A model generated the notes under the pieces. That model saw only the letters and a program-made list of their open reading frames with translations. It was not told the DNA's origin and did not search any database. Source: Thalassotalea marina (GTDB taxonomy: Bacteria; Pseudomonadota; Gammaproteobacteria; Enterobacterales; Alteromonadaceae). Taken from it: a DNA stretch of 64,000 bases. Shown here one piece after another: positions 18,967 to 27,486 of this stretch. Numbering within the stretch: the first letter of the stretch is position 1; every line of letters begins with the position of its first letter. The stretch covers positions 124,001 through 188,000 of the forward strand of contig NZ_BNCK01000001.1 of NCBI RefSeq assembly GCF_014656435.1, given 5' to 3'. A program made the translations under genes and the position numbers.

Positions 18967-19263
18967 CAGTTATTCCTTTATTATTGTTGGTATTTGGTCT
19001 GGTATAACACACAAATTACCGTTGCCATTTACGAGTGTCGCTAACAATGTAATTGCTTGCAAAGGGTATAGAGAAATAAATGTTAAAAATTGTGTCATTT
19101 ATTTTTCTGTCAATGATAGCAACGTTACACTCGTTAGTTTGAAGTAACACACCTTTATTTTGATCGATTAATTCCTGCTTTAATGAAGCTTTATCGCGTT
19201 AAATGGTGAAGTGGTCTCAAAGGTGATATTTTCTTTGTGTTAACTTATTGTAAATGTTGGCGC
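18967..19263. other. Intergenic promoter region upstream of the S9 peptidase gene
   Basis: About 300 bases between the divergent S9 peptidase gene and the first Zur-like box. It is AT-rich and I see no gene, RNA structure or repeat in it beyond presumed promoters. Confidence 0.5.
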
Positions 19264-19302
19264 TGTTATGTTATAACAATACCTGTGTGTGATAATATAA
19301 CA
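19264..19302 (+). promoter_or_regulatory. Pair of candidate Zur boxes upstream of the ABC/TonB operon
   Basis: Two near-matches to the 15-bp Zur core TGTTATANTATAACA: TGTTATGTTATAACA (19264-19278) and TGTGATAATATAACA (19288-19302). Each differs at one defined position. Their centres are 24 bases apart, and they lie about 165-200 bases before the first operon gene. The first is identical to the box at 2674. A third, weaker copy follows at 19439. Confidence 0.7.
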
Positions 19303-19438
19303 ATCTGTTGTTCGCTATGTAAATAACTTATTGTTTTTCGTTAATTAATATTTTGCGCTTTAGTTTTAATCACACAAAACAGTACCGAATTTTAGGTATC
19401 GCGGGTGTATGTATTATTGCATGCACCCATTTTTTATT

Positions 19439-19453
19439 TGTTATGTTATAACG
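19439..19453 (+). promoter_or_regulatory. Third Zur-like box, next to the ABC ATPase start codon
   Basis: TGTTATGTTATAACG has two mismatches to the Zur core and shares its first 14 bases with the boxes at 2674 and 19264. It ends 11 bases before the ATG at 19465, directly upstream of the ribosome-binding region, so a bound repressor here could block elongation or mask a short leader. Confidence 0.6.
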
Positions 19454-19464
19454 TAGGTTGAGTT

Positions 19465-20199
19465 ATGTTGGAAATAAACAATCTGTCAAAACAGTTTGGT
19501 GACAAACGAGCGCTCAATGGCGTGTCATGTTCAGTAAAGTCTGGCGAAATTATGTGCCTGTTAGGGGCAAATGGTGCAGGTAAAAGTACTACAGTAAACT
19601 TATGTCTTGGTTTTATTAAGCCAGATTCAGGCACCATTTCAATAGATGGTGAACTTGTAGATTTTGATAAAAAAGAATCTTTGGCGAATAGTCGCCAAAA
19701 ACTGGTGTACATACCTGAGCAAATGAATCTTTATCAAGATTTTAATGCCATCGAAAACATTCAATATTTGGCAAAGTTAAGCGATATTTCGCCAAACGTA
19801 AATGAAATTCAAGAGGCGCTAACGGCAACAGGCCTTGAGTCGGCAGCGTGGAATAAGCCATTAAAAAATTATTCTAAAGGTATGCGCCAAAAAGTAGGTA
19901 TTGCCTTTGCCATTGTTAGAAAAGCAAAAGTGTTGCTACTTGATGAGCCAACCTCTGGATTAGATCCAAGTGCGACCATCGAATTTATTAATATTATTAA
20001 AAAACTAGCAGAAAAAGGTGCAGCAATCTTTATGGTAACGCACGACTTTTACTGCGCCCATTCTTTAGCCAATAAAATTGGCATTATGAATCAAGGCAAT
20101 ATGGTGGAGTTTTTAGATAATAATCAATTGTCTCTCTCGTCATTAGAGCAAATTTATCACCAATCAGTTAACCCTGTTTCAAGCAGTAAAGTTGCCTAA
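19465..20199 (+). CDS. ABC transporter ATPase, first gene of the probable Zur-regulated operon
   Basis: 244 residues. Walker A is GANGAGKST, the signature is YSKGMRQKVGIA, Walker B is VLLLDEPTSGLD and the switch histidine is in MVTHDF. The sequence is of the CcmA/NosF type that pairs with ABC-2-like permeases. It would energise the two DUF3526-like permeases encoded at 22269 and 23698. It ends 19 bases before the TonB receptor ATG. Three Zur-like boxes lie upstream, so expression under zinc limitation is inferred. Confidence 0.88.
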   Translation: MLEINNLSKQFGDKRALNGVSCSVKSGEIMCLLGANGAGKSTTVNLCLGFIKPDSGTISIDGELVDFDKKESLANSRQKLVYIPEQMNLYQDFNAIENIQYLAKLSDISPNVNEIQEALTATGLESAAWNKPLKNYSKGMRQKVGIAFAIVRKAKVLLLDEPTSGLDPSATIEFINIIKKLAEKGAAIFMVTHDFYCAHSLANKIGIMNQGNMVEFLDNNQLSLSSLEQIYHQSVNPVSSSKVA

Positions 20200-20218
20200 T
20201 AAGTTGTTGGATGTAGTA

Positions 20219-22204
20219 ATGAAATTTAACCTATTATTTCTCGCCATTATCTCTGGAGTAACGTCTTCTCATGCTTCAGCAGAAACGGGAGCAGACACTA
20301 AAATTCGTATTGGTGAAATAATTGAAGTAACGGGGCACAGCAAAAAGCAGTTATCCCCAGAAGTTGTTGGTTCAGTTGATGTTATTGGTCGTGATCAACT
20401 TGAAAATGAACATGTCAACATCACTATGGACTTATTTAAAAAAGTACCAGGTGTATATTTTTCCCGCTTTAATCAAGGCGTAGTGTCAGCAGATATCGCT
20501 ATTCGAGGCTTTAACGGTGAAGGCTCTTTGCCACATACTAAACTGCTAATTGATGGTGTTCCTTCAAACTTACACAATGGCTTAAGTGAGATGGATGCAC
20601 TGTTTCCACTGGAAATCAGCCAAGTGGAAGTGGTGAAAGGTACCAATGACCCGCGTTATGGCTTACACAACTTAGCGGGAAATTATCATATGACATCTCG
20701 TCGAGATGTTGATGTTAACCAAGTTGAACTGCTATTGGGAAGTTTTAATACCAAAGAAGCTCAAGCCTATGTTTCGAGAGAATCTGGAGATTTTTCTCAA
20801 CATTATTTTGCTGGGGTTCGCCAAACTGATGGTTATCGCGATCAAGCGGAATTAGACAAACATACGTTTTCAGGTAAATGGTTTTATCAGGCCAGTGAAA
20901 ACACAGAGATCGGAGTTATTGCTCGTTATTTTAATTATGACGCTCAAGCACCAGGTTATTTGACGCGTGAAGAAGCACGTAAAAATCCAGAGCAATCAGC
21001 TGAATATGCCAGTGATGACGAAGGCACTAAAACGACAAAACACTTAAGTTTACATGTTGATCATAACTTTAGTGATGACAACGCGTTGTCACTAAAGATA
21101 TACCGCCAACAATTTGAGCGTGAACGATTTGTGCGTTTCACCGCTTCAGCTTCTCAGCAAGAGCGCCAAGAAGATGAAAAGCAATGGGGCGTGATTGTAC
21201 AACATGGTTATCAAATTAATGATGAATGGTTGATGCAAAGTGGATTTGATTACCACGCACAAGATAATCGTCATCAACGTTTTAAAACCGTAAATAAAAA
21301 GCGCACCGCCGCCACCCGTGACCATGATTTTGAATTCATCAACTACGGTGCTTTTACTCAAATTGAACATAAGTTTTCTGACAAGTTAACCTGGATCGCA
21401 GGTGTTCGCGCCGATAAATTTGACGGCGACTTTGTTGATGTTATCAGTACCAGTAAACGTGATATTCACGATTATGATGTCATTGTGCAGCCTAAATTCA
21501 GTGTAATTGCTGAGCCTAATGAACAAGTTACATTTTTTGCTAACTGGGGCGAAAGCTTCCAAACAGGTATTGGTAAAGGTGCTTATGCTGCGCCAGGTAC
21601 TAACTTTGACGTGTCTAAAAACACAGGGTGGGAGTTTGGCACAAAATGGCAACCAACTAGTGAACTTACTTTACGATTATCGTCATGGCAACAAGATGCC
21701 AGCGATGAGTTAGTGATGAAAACAGATGGCAGTGGTGATTTTGGCAACATTGGTGAAACTGAGCGTAAAGGCTGGGATTTTGCGTTTCAATGGTCGGCGA
21801 CAAAAAATACCTATGTGTGGGGTTCGTATACTGACCAGCAGGCAAAGTTAACTGAGCCAGGTGGTAATCAACAGCTGCAAAAAGGCAGTTGGCTACGCAG
21901 CGTACCGGATTACACCGCATCGTTTGGTATCGATCACTATCTAACTTCCAACCTCAAAGGTTCAGTGTATGGCAGCTACCAAGGTAATTCTCATATCAGT
22001 GATACCAATACTTATGGCAAATTTGGGCAATATTCATTGATTGATTTAGCGCTCGATTATCAAGCTGACTGGGGCAATATTGGCCTGAGAATAAGCAACC
22101 TATTTGATCGTTATTATGAATACGTTTATCTGCTAGGCGAGGAAGCTATTTACTCTCCAGGTGATGGTAGAGCGATCAATGTTTCATGGTCTTATCAGTT
22201 TTAA
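20219..22204 (+). CDS. TonB-dependent receptor inside an ABC transporter operon
   Basis: 661 residues from ATG 20219, which gives a clean signal peptide (MKFNLLFLAIISG to SHASA). Earlier in-frame codons would overlap the ATPase gene. The plug domain (about 35-160) has IGEIIEVTGHSKK, a TonB-box-like start, then IAIRGFNGEG, LLIDGVPSN and VEVVKGTNDPRYGL. The barrel ends with ISNLFDRYYEYVYLLGEE and terminal F (SWSYQF). The barrel holds several aspartate/histidine-rich loops that could contact metal. Its place between an ATPase and permeases in one Zur-type operon suggests uptake of a zinc-containing ligand, but the ligand is unknown. Confidence 0.85.
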   Translation: MKFNLLFLAIISGVTSSHASAETGADTKIRIGEIIEVTGHSKKQLSPEVVGSVDVIGRDQLENEHVNITMDLFKKVPGVYFSRFNQGVVSADIAIRGFNGEGSLPHTKLLIDGVPSNLHNGLSEMDALFPLEISQVEVVKGTNDPRYGLHNLAGNYHMTSRRDVDVNQVELLLGSFNTKEAQAYVSRESGDFSQHYFAGVRQTDGYRDQAELDKHTFSGKWFYQASENTEIGVIARYFNYDAQAPGYLTREEARKNPEQSAEYASDDEGTKTTKHLSLHVDHNFSDDNALSLKIYRQQFERERFVRFTASASQQERQEDEKQWGVIVQHGYQINDEWLMQSGFDYHAQDNRHQRFKTVNKKRTAATRDHDFEFINYGAFTQIEHKFSDKLTWIAGVRADKFDGDFVDVISTSKRDIHDYDVIVQPKFSVIAEPNEQVTFFANWGESFQTGIGKGAYAAPGTNFDVSKNTGWEFGTKWQPTSELTLRLSSWQQDASDELVMKTDGSGDFGNIGETERKGWDFAFQWSATKNTYVWGSYTDQQAKLTEPGGNQQLQKGSWLRSVPDYTASFGIDHYLTSNLKGSVYGSYQGNSHISDTNTYGKFGQYSLIDLALDYQADWGNIGLRISNLFDRYYEYVYLLGEEAIYSPGDGRAINVSWSYQF

Positions 22205-22214
22205 TAAAACAAGT

Positions 22215-22238
22215 CGTTAGCCCTATAAAGGGCTAACG
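22215..22238 (+). terminator. Perfect hairpin inside the ABC/TonB operon
   Basis: CGTTAGCCCT (22215-22224), loop ATAA, AGGGCTAACG (22229-22238): a perfect 10-bp stem followed by TTTAA. It lies between the receptor stop (22204) and the first permease start (22269), so it may act as a partial terminator or 3'-end protector that makes receptor transcripts outnumber permease transcripts. Confidence 0.7.
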
Positions 22239-22268
22239 TTTAATGGATTAATTTTACGAGGATTAAGT

Positions 22269-23705
22269 ATGAGTAACATCATGCATGTCTTCTCTCACGA
22301 GATAAACACTAAAAAGCGTAGTGCAGGATTAAAAACCCTGTTTGTCATTATGCAAGTGTTGCTGTTGGTGTCGTTACTGACCGGATGGAGTCAGTATGAA
22401 CGTACCAGTGTTATGCAGCAACAAACTCAGGCTTTGGTTGAGCAGCAATGGGCTGAACAACCTGATCGCCATCCACACCGTGTTGCCCATTTTGGACACT
22501 TCACCTTTAGGCCACCAGGAGCGTTGAGCTTTTTTGATGTGGGTGTTAGTAACTTTTTAGGCAACAGTATTTTCATTGAAGCGCATCGTCAAAACAGTGC
22601 AAATTTTGCCAACGATTATGATGCTGCCACCTTATTACGATTTTCAGAATTATCTGTGGCCAATATTTTATTGGTTATTTGGCCACTACTTTTAATTGCT
22701 TTTGCGTTTAATACCGTAAGCGCAGAGCGCCAGTTCGGGACTTTACGACAATTATTAGCGATTGGTGTGTCGCTTCGCCACGTTATAATTGGCAAAGGCC
22801 TAGGCTACCTTGCATTGACCTTAGCCTTTTTAAGTCCCATTTTTATTGCGACCTTGATACTAATAGGGGTATCAAGCATTGAGTTAACCGCTGATGTGCT
22901 TTTACGTGTCGGTTTGTTGGCCATACTGTATTTACTGTACTGTGTTTTTTGGATTGTCGTGGTATTGCTTATTTCCAGTATTGTTAAAGAGCCTAAACAC
23001 GTATTAGCCAGTTTAATTTCTTGTTGGTTTGTTTTAACTATTTTAATGCCACGCATGGTGGCCGATTACGCGGCAACGGCTGATCCGATATTAAAACGTA
23101 ATGACTTAGAGCTAGCGGTTAAACTTGAAACGAAAAAAGTGGGTGACAGCCATAACCCTAACGATCCACATTTTAATAGCTTTAAAGAAGGTGTATTAAA
23201 AGAATATGGTGTTAACACGGTTGAAGAGTTACCGATTAATTACCGTGGTCTTGTTATGGCCGAAGGTGAACGTATAAGCGCGGAAATTTTTGCTAATTTT
23301 TATCAACAAGAGCAAGACAAATTAAAGCGTCAACAAGCGCGTATTAGTGCCTTTTATTGGATTAACCCATATATGTTAGCGCGTGATCTTTCAATGGCGT
23401 TGGCGCGCAGCGATGCATGGCATTTTTATGATTTTGAACTGCAATCGGAAGCACATCGCTACGCCCGTACACAAAAATTAAATGAAATTCACACAAACCA
23501 TATTGAGTTAGCGCATGATCGCGACCAAAAAGCGAGTAGTGAGTTTTGGCAAGATTTCGATAAGTTTGAGTATCAGGCGCCAAACCTAGCGCAATCATTA
23601 GCGCCATTTAGTCAAATATGGCCGGTGCTGGCTTTACTCGTAGTTGTGCTGACCTCTCTTTTACTCTCTTCATTTGTTTCTCGGAGGGTATACGCCCATG
23701 CTTAA
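22269..23705 (+). CDS. ABC-2-like permease with DUF3526-type architecture
   Basis: 478 residues. Transmembrane helix 1 is at about 24-44; then comes a large extracytoplasmic loop of ~95 residues with histidines H68, H70, H74 and H77 in RHPHRVAHFGH. A block of five helices follows (about 133-260), then a second large soluble loop rich in histidine near its end (HFYDFELQSEAHRYARTQ, LNEIHTNHIELAHD), and a final helix at about 447-469. This matches DUF3526 permeases related to NosY. With the ATPase at 19465 it should form a membrane complex. The histidine clusters fit a metal role, which is inference. AGGA precedes the ATG. Confidence 0.8.
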   Translation: MSNIMHVFSHEINTKKRSAGLKTLFVIMQVLLLVSLLTGWSQYERTSVMQQQTQALVEQQWAEQPDRHPHRVAHFGHFTFRPPGALSFFDVGVSNFLGNSIFIEAHRQNSANFANDYDAATLLRFSELSVANILLVIWPLLLIAFAFNTVSAERQFGTLRQLLAIGVSLRHVIIGKGLGYLALTLAFLSPIFIATLILIGVSSIELTADVLLRVGLLAILYLLYCVFWIVVVLLISSIVKEPKHVLASLISCWFVLTILMPRMVADYAATADPILKRNDLELAVKLETKKVGDSHNPNDPHFNSFKEGVLKEYGVNTVEELPINYRGLVMAEGERISAEIFANFYQQEQDKLKRQQARISAFYWINPYMLARDLSMALARSDAWHFYDFELQSEAHRYARTQKLNEIHTNHIELAHDRDQKASSEFWQDFDKFEYQAPNLAQSLAPFSQIWPVLALLVVVLTSLLLSSFVSRRVYAHA

Positions 23706-25050
23706 ATTTGAACTTAAGTTATTATTCCAAGGTTTAGCAAATAAACTGGCTATCGCGATTTTCCTGATATCAGGCGGCCTAGCAATATATTTTGGCGCAC
23801 AAGGTTATCAAGCAATTAAAGTTGATCAACTTAAATCAGAAGCGATGTTTGCCAAGGAAGTAGAGTATGTTAAAAAGCGAGAGGCTTTTCCAGAAGCGGG
23901 CTCATTAGCTTATTATGCTTTCTCACCTACGCAGTGGCAGTTATCTCCTTGGTCTGCCTTGTTTGTTGGACAAAGCCAAGATAACTATGTGGCGATGAAA
24001 GTGCGAGCATTAGCGCTTCAGGGGCAAATTTATAACCGTGAAATTAACAACCCGAATCAACAAAAAGCAGGGCGTTTAGATCTAGGTTTTGTATTAATTT
24101 ACTTGTTGCCAATATTGATAGGCACTTTGTGTGTAACCTTGCTGGCCGATGAACGCCATGAAGGTAGATGGCGTATGTTATTGTCGCTGTCTCAAGGAGG
24201 CATTTCGCTGCTGTGGCGCAGACTAGTATTAAGATTAGTTTTTACTGTTGGTCTTATTTTGCTATTTTTTATCACAAGCGCACTCTTGTTATCTTTACCC
24301 CTTGATGGTGTGTTTTTCTGGTTTATTATTGCCTCGATTATCTATGCCATGATCTGGTTTGTAATTGCAGGCATTATTATCGGCGCGGGAAAGTCTAGTG
24401 TATTTTCTAGCTTAGCTTTTGTTAGCACTTGGTTAGTCGTTACGATCTTAGTACCGGGAAGTATCCACCTTTATTTAAATCATGCTTACGCAAATAACAG
24501 TGCGGTTGAAGCAGCACTAGAGCAGCGTTTAGTGATGAATAATGGCTGGGATCAAGATAAACAGGCCACACTTGACCAGTTTTTAGCAGATTATCCCCAG
24601 TATCAAAACACCTCTAAGTTGGGTGAAGCTTTTGATTGGAAGTGGTATTACGCTCAGCAACACATGAGTGATTTGGCTGTTGCAAATGAGTGGAATGAAT
24701 ACAAAACAAATCAGCAACAAAGAACTGCATTGTTAGATACGCTGAGTGTGTTGTCACCTAGCTTGTTCTTTCAGCATAAGTTTAATCAGGTAGCTAATAC
24801 TGACAGTGGCAGTTATTTAGCATATCTAGCGTCAATTGAAGCATATCATCAACACATTAGAGAGTTTTTCTATCCTTACCTCTTTACAGATAAAGCATTT
24901 ACCCCTGATGCAGTTGATGATTTTCCTAAATTCGAGACACCACAGCAGGTAAATCAATTTAGTTTTGTTACGCTGTTTATCGTTTTATTGCTCTTATGCC
25001 CAGCTATCTTTTGGGTAAATAAATATATGAAGCGTCTAACGGTCGATTAA
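23698..25050 (+). CDS. Second ABC-2-like permease with DUF3526-type architecture
   Basis: 450 residues from ATG 23698, with GGAGGG nine bases upstream; it overlaps the preceding gene by 8 bases, indicating coupled translation. The layout mirrors the first permease: helix at about 18-35, a ~90-residue loop, five or six helices (about 130-270), a second soluble loop (270-415) and a final helix near 420-440. It lacks the strong histidine clusters of its partner. The two are probably the halves of a heterodimeric permease served by the single ATPase. A terminator follows, closing the operon. Confidence 0.8.
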   Translation: MLKFELKLLFQGLANKLAIAIFLISGGLAIYFGAQGYQAIKVDQLKSEAMFAKEVEYVKKREAFPEAGSLAYYAFSPTQWQLSPWSALFVGQSQDNYVAMKVRALALQGQIYNREINNPNQQKAGRLDLGFVLIYLLPILIGTLCVTLLADERHEGRWRMLLSLSQGGISLLWRRLVLRLVFTVGLILLFFITSALLLSLPLDGVFFWFIIASIIYAMIWFVIAGIIIGAGKSSVFSSLAFVSTWLVVTILVPGSIHLYLNHAYANNSAVEAALEQRLVMNNGWDQDKQATLDQFLADYPQYQNTSKLGEAFDWKWYYAQQHMSDLAVANEWNEYKTNQQQRTALLDTLSVLSPSLFFQHKFNQVANTDSGSYLAYLASIEAYHQHIREFFYPYLFTDKAFTPDAVDDFPKFETPQQVNQFSFVTLFIVLLLLCPAIFWVNKYMKRLTVD

Positions 25051-25063
25051 GCTTTAAGTCAAA

Positions 25064-25094
25064 GCACGTACAGCTAATTATCAGTTGTACGTGC
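25064..25094 (+). terminator. Hairpin at the end of the ABC/TonB operon
   Basis: GCACGTACAGCT (25064-25075) pairs with AGTTGTACGTGC (25083-25094): 12 bp with one G-U pair and a 7-base loop, followed by ACTATTT. It separates the transporter operon from the LytS/LytTR pair. Confidence 0.7.
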
Positions 25095-25229
25095 ACTATT
25101 TCAACAACTCCTACCTTTTATAAATTCACACAAATCAATTGGATTTTGAGAAAATTTGCTGATGTTCTTGATTATTTTTGTCGTTTAGGACGACACTAAT
25201 AAAAGACTGTTAGCTCATCAGGATCTAAA

Positions 25230-26348
25230 GTGATAGTAGAACAAGATGCAACGTTACGGGTAGAACCACAATTGTTTTCCAAGCAAAGCCATCAATTTTG
25301 GACTCTGCAAATTTCAGGGTGGATAGGTTATACCCTGGTGGTTTTTATCGCGATAATTCGCCCACAATTTGACGATCCTCAATTTAATTTGTCTGGTCAA
25401 ATCATTAATCTCGGCATCGAGGTATTAAGTGGCTTCATTTTGTCCTATGTATTGTGGTTAGTTATTCAAAAGACTGTACATTTGCCATTACGTTTAACGT
25501 TAACCATCAGCTTTGCTACCGCAGGTTTATTGGGGCTGATTTACAATATTATTAAGCTAGCCTCGTATAAAACGGTGGTTTATCACCAAGTCTGGTACCA
25601 GCAATGGAATATGCTTGAGTTTGGTGGCTGGCTGTTGTTTTCTTTATCCACCATGTTGGTGTGGACGGCCATATTTTTCATCATGTTATACAACACCCGA
25701 CTTCAAAAAGAACATGAAATGCTGCTTCGAGCGCAAACGGCTGCAAAAGATGCGCAGCTTCAGATGTTAAGGTATCAGCTCAACCCTCATTTTATGTTTA
25801 ATACTATGAATGCCATCTCGACACTGATCTATAAAAAAGATAACGATAAAGCGGGGGAAATGCTCGATAAACTATGCGCTTTTTTTCGTTTCACATTGGA
25901 TGAAAATACCTCGAAGGTAACTACATTGGCGCAAGAAATTAACTTGCTTGAGTTGTACTTGTCGATTGAAAAAGTGCGATTTGGCGAGCGATTGCAAGTA
26001 AAAACTGATATAGATAACAGCTTATTACAAATGAAAGTTCCGTCGTTGTTATTACAACCGATCGTAGAAAATGCCATTAAATATGGCGTAGAAATGAGTA
26101 AAGAGCGCGGCCTTATTGTTATTTCAGCAAAACAAAAAGATGGATACTGCCAAATTGCTGTAACAAATGAAGGTGCCGTTCCTCAGCAAAATCAGCGAAC
26201 TGGCTTTGGCATAGGGCTAAACAACACTAAAGAGCGTATTGATACAATGTACAGTGGTAATGCGATAATTACAGTAACACCAAGTTCAACTAGCACAACC
26301 GTTACCTTAAAATTGCCATATGCTTTGGAGGAAGCACATGCCATCTAA
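25230..26348 (+). CDS. LytS/YehU-type sensor histidine kinase
   Basis: 372 residues starting at GTG 25230, supported by AGGA six bases upstream. Four membrane helices occupy about residues 28-160. The His_kinase domain carries the phospho-acceptor H187 in LNPHFMFNTMNAIS, and the ATPase domain follows (VENAIKYG as N-box, TGFGIGLNNTKER as G-box). The short loops suggest sensing within or near the membrane. It overlaps the response regulator gene by 11 bases. The signal is unknown; the pair sits between the Zur-type operon and the laminarin locus. Confidence 0.9.
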   Translation: MIVEQDATLRVEPQLFSKQSHQFWTLQISGWIGYTLVVFIAIIRPQFDDPQFNLSGQIINLGIEVLSGFILSYVLWLVIQKTVHLPLRLTLTISFATAGLLGLIYNIIKLASYKTVVYHQVWYQQWNMLEFGGWLLFSLSTMLVWTAIFFIMLYNTRLQKEHEMLLRAQTAAKDAQLQMLRYQLNPHFMFNTMNAISTLIYKKDNDKAGEMLDKLCAFFRFTLDENTSKVTTLAQEINLLELYLSIEKVRFGERLQVKTDIDNSLLQMKVPSLLLQPIVENAIKYGVEMSKERGLIVISAKQKDGYCQIAVTNEGAVPQQNQRTGFGIGLNNTKERIDTMYSGNAIITVTPSSTSTTVTLKLPYALEEAHAI

Positions 26349-27189
26349 TACTAAGATTAAAGCCGTTATTGTTGACGATGAACCACTAGCTATTGAAGGG
26401 CTAAAGCTTAGGTTAAATAGTCTTGAAGGCGTTAGTGTAGTAGGTGAGGCTAGTGACGGTGATGCTGCAATTAAGTTATGTCATGAGTTGCAACCTGATG
26501 TGCTTTTTCTCGATTTGAGGTTACCTGGCATTAATGGTTTAGAAGTGGTGCAAATTCTGCAGTCTGATTCAATGCCGTTGGTGGTATTTGTCAGCGCTTA
26601 TAGTGAATATGCAATAGAAGCATTTGAACTTAATGCCATTGATTACATCATGAAACCTGCCAATTTAGGTCGTTTACAAAAAACCATTGAGCGTATAAGA
26701 GAAAGGTTAACCCCTCAACATCGCGATTTAGAAAAGTTTAGGTTATTAAAAGCCTTAGGTGAAACATCAGGTCTTGCTATAAGTGATATAGAAAACTGGT
26801 TAGAGCATTCTCAAGAGCCTTTACCGTCAGCTTTTGATAAAGAATTAGTGATTAAAAATTCAGATAATGAAAAAGTGTTTGTGCCAGTAAAATCAATTCG
26901 TTGGATCGACGCCGCAGGTGATTATATGTGCATTCATACCGCGGGCGAAAATTTCATTGTTCGTATTACCATGAAAAAACTGGAAACTATGCTTGATGAC
27001 AGCATTTTTCAGCGTATTCATAAATCCACTTTAGTAAATATTCATTGTGTCAAAAGTATTCAAGGCCTTAAAAACAATGAAAGTATGCTAGACCTTGGTG
27101 ACAACATTAAATTAAAAGTCAGTCGCAACTATAGTGACGCTGTCACGGCGATTGTCAGTAATAGAGGAGGAGAAAACACCTTGTCGTAA
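26338..27189 (+). CDS. LytTR-family response regulator
   Basis: 283 residues from ATG 26338, preceded by GGAGG within the kinase gene. The receiver domain (about 5-125) has the acidic pair in VIVDDEP and phospho-acceptor D59 in FLDLRLPG. The LytTR DNA-binding domain is at about 180-280 (VKSIRWIDAAGDYMCIHT, FQRIHKSTLVN). It is the cognate partner of the upstream kinase. Targets are not evident; LytTR proteins typically bind spaced short direct repeats, which I could not identify near either neighbour. Confidence 0.9.
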   Translation: MPSNTKIKAVIVDDEPLAIEGLKLRLNSLEGVSVVGEASDGDAAIKLCHELQPDVLFLDLRLPGINGLEVVQILQSDSMPLVVFVSAYSEYAIEAFELNAIDYIMKPANLGRLQKTIERIRERLTPQHRDLEKFRLLKALGETSGLAISDIENWLEHSQEPLPSAFDKELVIKNSDNEKVFVPVKSIRWIDAAGDYMCIHTAGENFIVRITMKKLETMLDDSIFQRIHKSTLVNIHCVKSIQGLKNNESMLDLGDNIKLKVSRNYSDAVTAIVSNRGGENTLS

Positions 27190-27486
27190 AAATGTTTCGT
27201 TTCATCGCTATTTTTTCGTATTTAACTCACAAAACGTAAATCTATTTCGCCACATCGCATAAAAATTGTTTGCTTAACAAAGCTATACCAAGATAACCCT
27301 GATCTAATTCCGATCACGCACCTCGTTTGTGCAATTTTTTAAATAGCAAAGTTGTATATCCGAATAAAAAAACGACAAGGGTATATTATTAGGTAAGGGG
27401 AGATATGTCTTAGAGAGGCTACTTAGCGGTAGCAAGCTGTTTCTCGAGACGAAGATACCTGCTTTGCCAAAATTGGAAATCAAACA
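27190..27486. other. Promoter region of the laminarin locus
   Basis: Nearly 300 bases without a gene. It holds a small inverted repeat near 27433-27453 (GCTAC/GTAGC) and the 8-bp palindrome TCTCGAGA close to the GH16 start. No terminator is evident after the LytTR gene, so read-through from the two-component pair is possible. No recognised regulator site. Confidence 0.4.
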
